From Thermoplasmata archaeon (GTDB taxonomy: Archaea > Thermoplasmatota > Thermoplasmata > Lutacidiplasmatales > UBA184): 10,367 bases of DNA. Position 1 is the first letter of the stretch. Every line of letters starts with the position of its first letter. The DNA is taken from assembly GCA_030039995.1 (NCBI GenBank), contig JASHUL010000031.1, positions 1 through 10,367 on the forward strand, read 5' to 3'. The position numbers and the translations under genes were made by a program. Positions 3,435-10,367 of this stretch are shown piece after piece. Below the pieces are notes generated by a model. It saw only the letters and a program-made list of their open reading frames with translations, made no database searches and was not told the origin of the DNA.

Positions 3435-5765
3435 ATGCCCCAACCCCGTCCGTCGGAGCCGACCGTGTGGGCTCGCGACGTCACGACCGTCCCGGTGACT
3501 CGGGCGTCGGCCGCCGAGCTCGAACGAGTCTCCCGAGCCCGCGGACTCGGACTCGACGCGAACGAGCGTCGGCGGGTCCAACAGTACTTCCGACGCGAAC
3601 GCCGGGAGCCGACGGACGTTGAGCTCGCCGGACTCGCTCAGAGCTGGAGCGAGCACTGCAGTTACAAGAGTTCGCGGCCGTTCCTTCGGGCCGCGTTCTC
3701 GAGCCTGCGGCCGAGCACGCGCGTGCTCGGTACCGGCGACGCCGGCGTGATGCGTTTCGACGACGGTTGGGCGTATGCTCTCCGCATCGAGTCGCACAAC
3801 CATCCGTCCGCGGTCGAGCCGTACGGAGGAGCGGCGACCGGGATCGGTGGGATCCTGCGCGACGTCCTCGCCGTCGGCGCCAAACCGATCGCGCTCACCG
3901 ACCCGTTGTTCTTCGGGCCCCTCGACCTTCCGTCGGACGCGGTACCGAAGGGCATGAAGAGCCCGCGCTACCTCGCGGAAGGGATCGTCGCCGGGATCCG
4001 GGACTACGGGAACCGGGTCGGGGTTCCGACCGTCTCGGGAGGAATCTACTTCGACCCGGCCTACGTCGTGAACCCGCTCGTGAACGTCGGGTGCCTCGGT
4101 TTCCTGCCGCGAAAGCGCCTGCGACCGAATCGGGCGCGGGCAGTCGGTGACCGGCTCGTGCTGGTCGGAGGTCTGACGGGGCGGGACGGGATCGGAGGCG
4201 TCGCGTTCGCATCGAAGGAGCTCAGCGACCAGAGCGAATCCGAGTCGCGGGGGGCGGTCCAACTCGGCAACCCGATCATGAAGGAACCGCTCATCCATGC
4301 CTGCCTCGAGGCGTTCGACCGCGGGCTCGTCCAGGGCCTGAAGGACCTGGGAGGCGGAGGGCTCGCGTCCGCTTCCGGAGAACTCGTGAACGCCGCGGGT
4401 TTCGGCTCGCACGTCGACCTCTCGGCGGTCCCGTTACGGGAACGGGGACTGCGCCCCTGGGAGGTGTGGATCTCGGAGTCGCAGGAGCGGATGCTCCTCG
4501 ACGTTCGCCCGCGCGACCTTGCGTCCTTGTCGGAGATCTTCCGCCGGTACGATGTCCCGATCTCCGACGTGGGTGAGGTGACTCGAGGACCGTTCGAGTC
4601 GCTCGACTGGGACGGCGCGCCCGCCGCTCGGCTCCGGGTCGCGTTCCGCGTCGACCCTCCCCCGCTCCGCCGTCCCACCCGGGCGCGCCCGCGCCGCTCC
4701 GGCCCGACCTCTCCGGTTCCCTCCGACGACGTGCTCGGACTAGTTCCGGAGCTCCTCTTGGCGCCAGACTCGGTCTCGCGGGAACCCGTCATCCGGCTCT
4801 ACGACCACGAGGTCCAGGGACGAACGGTGGTCAAACCGCTCCACGGGGCCATCGTCTCTTCTTCGCACGGCGACGCCGCCGTCGTCCAGCCGCGGGCGGA
4901 GAGCCGGGTCGGTCTGGCGATCGCGACGGCCGCCCAACCCTGGGCGTGCCGCGAGTCGCCGCGGGCCGGGGCGACCTGGGTGGTCGAGGAGGCCGCCCGA
5001 AACCTGTACGCCGTCGGCGCCCGACCGGACGCGTTCTCGAACTGTCTTAACTTCGGGAATCCGGAGGATCCCGAGGTACTCGGCGACTTCGCGGCCGTCA
5101 CGCGAGGGCTCGCGGACGGCGCCCGAGGGCTCGGATTCGCGGTGCCGTCCGGCAACGTGAGCTTCTACAATGGAGGGCTCGGCCGTGCGATCCCGCCGAC
5201 CCCCGTGCTCCTCGCCACCGGGATCGTGGACGACATCGACCGCGCCGTGACCTCCGACCTGAAGGCGTCCGGCGACGCGCTGTACCAGGTTGGCCGGGCG
5301 GACCCGGGACTTGGCGGGTCGTTGTGGGCTCGACGTCGGGCGCTCACCGACCTAGGGCTCCCTCCGGTTGACCCGGCCGGCCTACGCCGGCTCGGGGAAG
5401 GACTCTTGCGGGCGGTCGCCCGCGGAACGGTCGCGGCGATCCACGACGTCTCGGACGGGGGCATCGCGGTCAGTTTGCCCGAGATGGCGTTCGGCGGCCG
5501 CCTCGGATTCGAGGTCGACCTTGAGGCGGTCGGGCTCACGGCGCCCGGCTCGGCGGTCGCCGCCGAGGGCCGCTCGCGGTTCCTGGTCGAGGTTCCGGTC
5601 GAGCGCGAGTCCGAGTTCCGACGGGGCATGGGGCGCGTCCCGGTCGCCCGCATCGGCCGGGTCACGTCGCGCGGAGGCACGCTTCGTTGGGGAGAACGTC
5701 GCCTCGCAGAGCTCGACCTCGACGCCCTCGACGCTCGATGGCGTACGGGACTGGGCCTCCCGTAG
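3435..5765 (+). CDS. purL: Phosphoribosylformylglycinamidine synthase subunit PurL (small type)
   Basis: This 776-aa protein is the ATP-dependent synthetase subunit that converts FGAR to FGAM using ammonia delivered by PurQ. Family motifs appear in order: WSEHCSYKSS (71-80, catalytic-region His74), SHNHPSAVEPYGGAATGIGG (120-139, nucleotide and substrate binding), KDLGGGGLASASGELV (303-318), NCLNFGNPEDPEVLGDF (536-552), GNVSFYN (573-579) and AIHDVSDGGIAVSLPEMAFG (668-687). It therefore has both halves of the duplicated AIRS-like fold and lacks the glutaminase domain, as expected of the PurSLQ form. It is somewhat longer than typical (about 720-750 aa). One reason is a Pro/Arg-rich linker at about 407-430. 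The ATG at 3435 sits 4 nt after purS, and dph6 starts 8 nt after the stop. Confidence 0.97.
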   Translation: MPQPRPSEPTVWARDVTTVPVTRASAAELERVSRARGLGLDANERRRVQQYFRRERREPTDVELAGLAQSWSEHCSYKSSRPFLRAAFSSLRPSTRVLGTGDAGVMRFDDGWAYALRIESHNHPSAVEPYGGAATGIGGILRDVLAVGAKPIALTDPLFFGPLDLPSDAVPKGMKSPRYLAEGIVAGIRDYGNRVGVPTVSGGIYFDPAYVVNPLVNVGCLGFLPRKRLRPNRARAVGDRLVLVGGLTGRDGIGGVAFASKELSDQSESESRGAVQLGNPIMKEPLIHACLEAFDRGLVQGLKDLGGGGLASASGELVNAAGFGSHVDLSAVPLRERGLRPWEVWISESQERMLLDVRPRDLASLSEIFRRYDVPISDVGEVTRGPFESLDWDGAPAARLRVAFRVDPPPLRRPTRARPRRSGPTSPVPSDDVLGLVPELLLAPDSVSREPVIRLYDHEVQGRTVVKPLHGAIVSSSHGDAAVVQPRAESRVGLAIATAAQPWACRESPRAGATWVVEEAARNLYAVGARPDAFSNCLNFGNPEDPEVLGDFAAVTRGLADGARGLGFAVPSGNVSFYNGGLGRAIPPTPVLLATGIVDDIDRAVTSDLKASGDALYQVGRADPGLGGSLWARRRALTDLGLPPVDPAGLRRLGEGLLRAVARGTVAAIHDVSDGGIAVSLPEMAFGGRLGFEVDLEAVGLTAPGSAVAAEGRSRFLVEVPVERESEFRRGMGRVPVARIGRVTSRGGTLRWGERRLAELDLDALDARWRTGLGLP

Positions 5766-5773
5766 GGTGGGCC

Positions 5774-6475
5774 ATGACGGTGACAGCGCTGGTCTCGGGC
5801 GGGAAGGACTCGGTGTACGCCGCGTCTCTCGCCGACGCCCAAGGGCGGACGGTGGACGAGCTCGTCACGCTCCGCCCCGCGGACCCGGAGTCGATGCTGT
5901 TCCACACCCCGAATCTCGACCTCGTCGCGCTGCAGGCGGCCGCGTGGGGCAAGTCCCATCGGTCAGTACCGATCGAAGGCACCGGCGAACGCGCGGAGCT
6001 CGCGGCCCTCACCTCGGCGCTCTCGGGGAGCCGAGGATGGGTCGTCGCCGGGGCGATCCAGTCGTCGTACCAGTGGAGTCGACTCCTCGAGGTCGCCGCG
6101 CGCGTCGGTCGCCCGGTCTACACGCCGCTGTGGCGGAAGGATCCGGGGCGCGTGGTACGCGAGGAGATCCTCGCGGGGTTGGACATCCGGCTCGTGCAAC
6201 TCGCCGCCGAGCCGCTCGGCCCCGAACTCCTCGGCGCGCGCCTCGACCTGGATCGGCTCGTCGAGCTCGAGCGGCGAAGTGCGGCGGTCCGCACGACCAA
6301 CGTCGCCGGCGAGGGCGGGGAGTTCGAGACGGCTGTCGTGGACGCGCCGTTCTTTCGGTCCCGGATCGAGTGGGATGAGGTCGTGCGTTCGGTGGAGCCA
6401 TCCTCGAGTCGGCTCGACGTGCGGTCCGCTCATCTGGTCGAAAAGCCGTCCCCCGGGGGGAGGGCGAGCTCGTGA
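5774..6475 (+). CDS. dph6: Diphthine-ammonia ligase (ATP_bind_4, Dph6 type)
   Basis: This 233-aa enzyme catalyses the last step of diphthamide formation on translation elongation factor 2, amidating diphthine with ATP and ammonium. The N-terminus is a PP-loop ATP pyrophosphatase motif, VSGGKDSVYA (7-16). Family blocks follow: MLFHTPN (41-47), AGAIQSSYQWSRLLEV (92-107), PLWRKD (118-123), LAAEPLG (143-149), and the signature AGEGGEFETAVVDAPFF (178-194). The length is normal for archaeal members (about 220-235 aa). The ATG at 5774 is favoured because the motif starts right after it and GGTGGG lies just upstream. Longer in-frame starts would run back inside purL. It follows purL by 8 nt and overlaps the next gene by GTGA, so it is co-translated with it. 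Confidence 0.95.
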   Translation: MTVTALVSGGKDSVYAASLADAQGRTVDELVTLRPADPESMLFHTPNLDLVALQAAAWGKSHRSVPIEGTGERAELAALTSALSGSRGWVVAGAIQSSYQWSRLLEVAARVGRPVYTPLWRKDPGRVVREEILAGLDIRLVQLAAEPLGPELLGARLDLDRLVELERRSAAVRTTNVAGEGGEFETAVVDAPFFRSRIEWDEVVRSVEPSSSRLDVRSAHLVEKPSPGGRASS

Positions 6476-7245
6476 GCGCCGCGACGGACCGCCGCACCGA
6501 GGCGTCGGTCATCGCCGCGTGGCGGGCCCTCGGAGACCCCCGGGCCGCGCCCGATCGTCGCTGGGTCGCGCGCCTCACGGGCGCGTCGCTCGAGCGCGTG
6601 GACGCGACGCTCGGCGAAGCGGACCAGCTGCTACCGTTCGACCGCGAGATCGGCGCGGCCCATCGCGCGGGCGGCCGACCGAGCTACGCCCAGATCCGCG
6701 CGCCGCTCGAGCTCTACGCGATCGTCCGGCTCGCCCGGCCCGACCATGTGGTCGAGGTCGGTGTGAGCAGCGGGGTGTCGTCCGCGCACTTCCTCCTCGG
6801 CCTCCGCCGCAACCGGCACGGCACCCTCCACTCGATCGACTTCCCGACGTTCGCGCAGGGCGACCGACCGGGACCGCAGGAGAGCCCCGTCGCGATCCCG
6901 CGGGGGAAGACGAGCGGCTGGGCGGTCCCGGACCGCCTGCGCGGCGGATGGGACCTGCGAATCGGGCGGAGCGAGGAACTGCTCCCGTCGCTCGTCGCGG
7001 AGCTGCCGTCGGTCGGGCTGTTCCTGCACGACGACCTCCACACCCCGGCGCATCTCGCCTTCGAGCTACGGACGGTCGAGCCGAAGCTCGCCCGGGGAGC
7101 GGTGGTCCTCGCGGACAACACCGTCTGGACCGGAGTCGCATTCCCCCGTTGGGCGAAACACCTCGGCGTTCCCTGGTACCGCCGTCGTAGGAGCGACCTC
7201 GTCGGTCTGCGCGCGCCGGACGGTTCGGGCGTCCGCGCCCGCTGA
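6472..7245 (+). CDS. Putative class I SAM-dependent methyltransferase
   Basis: This 257-aa protein has a Rossmann-type methyltransferase core resembling the Methyltransf_24 group. Motif I is HVVEVGVSSGVSSAHFLLG (92-110), followed by an acidic residue at the end of strand 2 (TLHSIDFPTF, D123, expected to hold the SAM ribose). LFLHDDLHTPAHLAFEL (183-199) corresponds to the strand-4 region, with acidic and His residues that could bind a metal or substrate. VVLADNTVW (211-219) follows. About 80 residues before motif I form a helical, family-specific N-terminus (RWVARLTGASLERVDATLGE). The glycine-poor motif (GVSSGVSS in place of GxGxG) is usual for this group. Its GTG start overlaps the dph6 stop, but the substrate is unknown. 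A role in EF-2 modification is only a guess from position. Confidence 0.8.
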   Translation: MSAATDRRTEASVIAAWRALGDPRAAPDRRWVARLTGASLERVDATLGEADQLLPFDREIGAAHRAGGRPSYAQIRAPLELYAIVRLARPDHVVEVGVSSGVSSAHFLLGLRRNRHGTLHSIDFPTFAQGDRPGPQESPVAIPRGKTSGWAVPDRLRGGWDLRIGRSEELLPSLVAELPSVGLFLHDDLHTPAHLAFELRTVEPKLARGAVVLADNTVWTGVAFPRWAKHLGVPWYRRRRSDLVGLRAPDGSGVRAR

Positions 7246-7255
7246 CGCCCCCGGT

Positions 7256-7262
7256 GTTATCA
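7256..7262 (+). promoter_or_regulatory. TATA-like box at leaderless spacing before the mutase gene
   Basis: The gap reads GGTGTTATCACC, with TTAT centred 27-28 nt before the A of the mutase ATG at 7286. That is the normal archaeal distance from TATA to start site, so the mRNA would begin at or next to the ATG. No Shine-Dalgarno is present, which agrees with a leaderless start. Confidence 0.5.
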
Positions 7263-7285
7263 CCGCGCGCGGGTCTCCTACCGGT

Positions 7286-9004
7286 ATGTCCGCAGGGCGG
7301 GCCACCCCCCGACCGGCGACGGGCCGAGCGGCTCCCCCGGCCGAGGACGACGTCGTCGAAGAGCGGACGCGACAATGGGAGGCCGAGGTCGCCGGGCCGG
7401 CGGTCGCGAAGAACCCGGAACGGAAGGAGCGCTTCACGACGCTGGGCGGGATCCCGGTCGACCGCCTGTACACCCCCCGGTCGCTCCGCTCCGGGTTCGA
7501 CGGGATCGGCTACCCCGGCCAGCCGCCGTTCACGCGCGGGATCCACCCGACGATGTACCGGGGCCGGGTCTGGTCGATGCGCATGTTCTCGGGGTTCGGT
7601 TCGCCCGAGGACACGAACCGACGGTTCCACTACCTCCTGAAGCACGGGGAGTCGGGTCTGTCGATCGCGTTTGACGACCCCACGCTCTACGGGATCGACG
7701 CGGACGATCCGGAAGCGCTCGGCGAGGTCGGGAAGTGCGGTGTCAACGTCGGCTCGCTCGCCGACATGCGCCGGCTGCTGCGCGGGATCCCGCTCGTCGA
7801 CGTCACGACGAGCATGACGATCAACGCGCCGGCGAACATCGTCTGGGGGATGTACCTGCTCGCCGGCGAAGCGAGCGGCGTGTCGCTCGACCGGTTGGGC
7901 GGGACGACGCAGAACGACATCCTGAAGGAGTACATCGCGCAGAAGGAGTTCCTGTATCCGCCCCGCCCCGCGCTCCGGCTCGTCACCGACACGATCGAGT
8001 ACGCGACGCGGCACACGCCCCGGTGGAACCCGGTGTCGATCTCGGGCTACCACATCCGCGAAGCCGGCTCGACCGCGGTCCAGGAGCTCGCGTTCACGCT
8101 CGCGGACGGGCGAGCGTACGTCGGCGAGGGGGTTCGCCGGGGGCTCGACGTCGACGACTTCGCACCCCGGCTCTCGTTCTTCTTCAACTCGCACAACGAC
8201 TTCTTCGAGGAGATCGCGAAGTTCCGGGCCGCCCGCCGGGTCTGGGCGACCGTGATGCGCGACGAGTTCGGCGCGACCAAGGAGCGGTCGCTCTGGCTGC
8301 GGTTCCACACGCAGACCGCGGGATGCTCGTGCACCGCGCAACAGCCCGAGCTCAACATCGTGCGCACGACGATCCAGGCCCTCGCAGGGGTCCTCGGGGG
8401 CACGCAGTCGCTGCACACGAACTCGTACGACGAAGCGCTCCAGCTGCCGAGCGAGGACGCCGTGCGGATCGCCCTCCGTACCCAGCAGATCCTCGCCTCC
8501 GAGTCCGGCGTGGCCGAGTCGGTCGACCCGTTCGCGGGGAGCTACTACGTCGAGTGGCTGACCGACACGATGGAGGAGGCGACCCGGAAGTACTTCGAGC
8601 AGATCGACGCGCTCGGCGGCGTCGTGCCGGCGATCGAACGCGGCTTCTTTCAGCGCGAGATCCAGGAGGCGTCGTTCCGCTACCAGCGCGCGGTCGAGTC
8701 GGGCACGGAGAAGATCGTCGGCGTCAACGCCTACACGGTCGACGCGCCGGTGAAGGTCCCCCGGCTCAAGATCTCCGAGGAAGCGCGCCGGCGCCAGTCG
8801 GCCCGCCTGAGGTCGCTCCGGGCGCGTCGCCGCCGCGCCCGGTTCGAGGCGGCCCTCGACCGGTTGCGGAAGGTCGCGTCGACCGAGACGGAGAATACGA
8901 TGCCGGCGGTCCTGGACGCGCTGCGCGCGGACGCGACCCTCGGGGAGATCGTACACGCGTTCCAGGACGTCTACGGCAGCTACCGGGAACGGTCCACCTA
9001 CTGA
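7286..9004 (+). CDS. B12-dependent acyl-CoA mutase large subunit, isobutyryl-CoA mutase-like
   Basis: This 572-aa protein is the catalytic TIM-barrel subunit of the methylmalonyl-CoA mutase family. Clear blocks are PPFTRGIHPTMYRGRVWSMR (80-99), TSMTINAPANIVWGMYL (175-191), QNDILKEYIAQKEFLYPPRP (209-228), SISGYHIREAGSTAVQELAF (251-270, His256), RLSFFFNSHNDFFEEIAKFR (295-314) and LGGTQSLHTNSYDEAL (370-385). The chain ends without the cobalamin-binding domain, so a separate B12 subunit is needed and is not in this window. Aligned by motif to the P. shermanii enzyme, Tyr89 becomes Phe101 and Arg207 becomes Gln219. These are the residues that define isobutyryl-CoA mutase. Hydroxyisobutyryl-CoA mutase has Ile at the first site. 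The FDLPTQxGYDSD block is altered to FDDPTLYGIDAD (129-140). General automatic naming would be methylmalonyl-CoA mutase. Confidence 0.93.
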   Translation: MSAGRATPRPATGRAAPPAEDDVVEERTRQWEAEVAGPAVAKNPERKERFTTLGGIPVDRLYTPRSLRSGFDGIGYPGQPPFTRGIHPTMYRGRVWSMRMFSGFGSPEDTNRRFHYLLKHGESGLSIAFDDPTLYGIDADDPEALGEVGKCGVNVGSLADMRRLLRGIPLVDVTTSMTINAPANIVWGMYLLAGEASGVSLDRLGGTTQNDILKEYIAQKEFLYPPRPALRLVTDTIEYATRHTPRWNPVSISGYHIREAGSTAVQELAFTLADGRAYVGEGVRRGLDVDDFAPRLSFFFNSHNDFFEEIAKFRAARRVWATVMRDEFGATKERSLWLRFHTQTAGCSCTAQQPELNIVRTTIQALAGVLGGTQSLHTNSYDEALQLPSEDAVRIALRTQQILASESGVAESVDPFAGSYYVEWLTDTMEEATRKYFEQIDALGGVVPAIERGFFQREIQEASFRYQRAVESGTEKIVGVNAYTVDAPVKVPRLKISEEARRRQSARLRSLRARRRRARFEAALDRLRKVASTETENTMPAVLDALRADATLGEIVHAFQDVYGSYRERSTY

Positions 9005-9032
9005 ACGTCCGTCCCTCCGTCGCCGAACGCTT

Positions 9033-10367
9033 ATGGCCGACGCTCCCTCCCGGCGCCGAACTCCCGTGGGCCGCGAAGAGTACCGCGCGACGCTCGACGG
9101 CCTGTATCGCCGCCGCCGCTTCGGGCTGCGCCCCGGTCTCGAGGTGATCCGGGCTCTCCTCGAGGCGCTCGACCACCCCGAGCGGCGGTACCCGGCGATC
9201 CACATCACCGGCAGCAAAGGCAAGGGGTCCGTGGCCGCCATGGCGCAGTCGATCCTCACCGCCCACGGGGTCCGCACCGGCCTGTTCACGTCGCCGCACT
9301 TGGAGAGCTACCGCGAGCGGATGCGGGTCGACGGGACGATGATCGACCCCGACGAGGTCGTCCGTGGGTTCGCGCGGGTCGATGCGGCGGCCCGCACCCT
9401 CGAGTCCGCCGGGGCGATCCCGCATCCGCCCACCTTCTTCGAGGCGACGACCGCGCTCGCGCTCGACTGGTTCGCCCGGGCGGCGGTGGACGCCGCGGTC
9501 GTCGAGGTCGGGATCGGGGGGCGGCTCGACGCGACGAACGTCCTCGACGCGAAGGTCGGAGTGATCACGACGATCGAGCTCGAGCACACCGAAGTGCTCG
9601 GTTCGACCCTCGGCGCGATCGCCCACGAGAAATCCGGGATCCTCCACCCGGGGGTGACCGGCGTGGTCGGCGAGCTGCCGGCCGAGGCGCGGGCCGTGGT
9701 GGAGGCCGAGGCGCGGCAGCGCGGCGTCGCGCTCTGGCATCTGGGGAGCGAGGTGACGGTCGGCGGTCGGGAGATCTCGGAGCATGGGCAGCGGCTCGAC
9801 GTGCGCGTCCCCGGGCATGCGTTCGAGGCGCTCTCCCTGCCGCTGCACGGCCGGTTCCAGCCCGGGAACGCCGCGCTGGCGGTCGCGGCGGTCGTGCGGT
9901 TCGCCACGGCGACCGGGCGGCGGGTGCAACCCGAAGCCGTCCGGGCCGGACTCGCCCGCGTCGTCTGGCCCGGGCGGCTCGAGCGCGTGTCCCGCCGTCC
10001 CGAGTTGATCTACGACGTCGCCCACACTCCCGAGAGCGCCCGGCTGGTCGCGCAGAGCCTGGGGGAGTTGTTCCCGCTCGCGGACCCGTCGGCGAGCGCG
10101 ATCGTCTTCGGCTCGCTCCAGGGGAAGAGCGTCGCTCGGATCTTCGACGCGCTCGCCCCGCTGGCCCGGACGATCGTCCTTGTCCCGGTCCTCTCCGAGC
10201 GGACGATGCCGGTGGCGGAACTGCGCGCGCACGCGGTCGGGCGATTCTCCCGGATCGTCCTCGCCCGCACCGCGAGCGAGGGCCTCCGGCTCGGGCGCGC
10301 CGCGACCACGGCGGAAGGGTTCACGCTCGTCGTCGGCAGCGATTACCTCGTCGGAGAGCTCGTGCGC
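9033..10367 (+). CDS. folC: Folylpolyglutamate / dihydrofolate synthase family (FolC), runs off right edge
   Basis: A frame open for 445 codons to the window edge encodes a Mur-ligase-type enzyme that adds glutamate to folate or dihydropteroate using ATP. Motifs: P-loop AIHITGSKGKGSVAAM (55-70), FTSPHLESYRERMRVDG (85-101), VVEVGIGGRLDATNVL (156-171), IELEHTEVLGSTLGAIAHEK (181-200, with the conserved Lys200), GRFQPGNAALAV (273-284) and the C-terminal domain block YDVAHTPESARLV (327-339). VFGSLQGKSVARIF (358-371) matches the usual late motif. FolC proteins are about 420-450 aa, so little is missing. The family's DxAHN is DVAHT here. The ATG at 9033 lies 28 nt after the mutase stop with no clear Shine-Dalgarno. 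GTG at codon 12 is an alternative. Whether the glutamate acceptor is folate or another pterin cannot be told. Confidence 0.93.
   Translation, partial: MADAPSRRRTPVGREEYRATLDGLYRRRRFGLRPGLEVIRALLEALDHPERRYPAIHITGSKGKGSVAAMAQSILTAHGVRTGLFTSPHLESYRERMRVDGTMIDPDEVVRGFARVDAAARTLESAGAIPHPPTFFEATTALALDWFARAAVDAAVVEVGIGGRLDATNVLDAKVGVITTIELEHTEVLGSTLGAIAHEKSGILHPGVTGVVGELPAEARAVVEAEARQRGVALWHLGSEVTVGGREISEHGQRLDVRVPGHAFEALSLPLHGRFQPGNAALAVAAVVRFATATGRRVQPEAVRAGLARVVWPGRLERVSRRPELIYDVAHTPESARLVAQSLGELFPLADPSASAIVFGSLQGKSVARIFDALAPLARTIVLVPVLSERTMPVAELRAHAVGRFSRIVLARTASEGLRLGRAATTAEGFTLVVGSDYLVGELVR

Noticed and set aside
3291..4412. 373-codon minus-strand frame
   Set aside because: It is antisense to purS and purL and has no recognisable domain.
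6575..9289. 904-codon open frame on the minus strand
   Set aside because: It lies opposite the methyltransferase and mutase genes. It is Arg/Pro/Asp-rich without any family motif and is a by-product of GC-rich codons.
8766..10232. 488-codon minus-strand frame
   Set aside because: It is antisense to the end of the mutase and to folC, whose plus-strand motifs are unmistakable. Its own product is low-complexity.

Overview
The window looks like chromosomal DNA of a GC-rich archaeon. The evidence is a UPF0147 gene, archaeal RNA polymerase subunit H followed by the start of RpoB, a PurS plus small-type PurL pair, an archaeal-type diphthine-ammonia ligase, and TATA-like boxes at archaeal spacing. 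The RpoB N-terminus carries a 'TEDNPNSRMQRIVDE' stretch that I associate with Thermoplasmata, so Thermoplasmatota is the best guess, but this is inference. Most genes are very GC-rich, with G or C at nearly all third codon positions. The region around 1830-3150 is visibly less so.

Left part (1-1775, all minus strand). Reading leftwards from 1775 there are: a 57-aa unrecognised protein behind a clear TATA box; a stand-alone Lrp/AsnC ligand-binding (RAM) domain protein; UPF0147, overlapping it by ATGA; an interrupted tRNA-Lys(UUU) gene; rpoH; and the first 104 codons of rpoB. The tRNA is the most unusual object here. A mature-looking 74-nt tRNA can be assembled only by removing two separate insertions, about 31 nt in the D arm and about 38 nt in the T loop, with nothing at the usual anticodon-loop intron site. 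Its 3' end lies only 27 nt from the rpoH start codon.

Middle (1776-3163). A secreted or membrane-anchored surface protein of unknown function lies on the minus strand. It has mixed codon use, one N-terminal membrane segment and seven N-glycosylation sequons. It is followed by a 356-nt divergent intergenic region with a 10-bp inverted repeat and promoter-like boxes facing both ways.

Right part (3164-10367, all plus strand). purS and purL (phosphoribosylformylglycinamidine synthase subunits, with no purQ alongside) run closely into dph6 (diphthamide synthesis on EF-2). dph6 overlaps a putative SAM-dependent methyltransferase by GTGA. After a short gap holding a TATA box at leaderless spacing comes a B12-dependent acyl-CoA mutase large subunit. 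It resembles methylmalonyl-CoA mutase, but its two substrate-selecting residues match isobutyryl-CoA mutase. It is followed by folC (folylpolyglutamate synthase family), which runs off the right edge. The plus-strand genes look like one or two housekeeping transcription units (purine and diphthamide, then acyl-CoA and folate metabolism) rather than a defence or mobile island. I saw no CRISPR array, insertion sequence or prophage marker.
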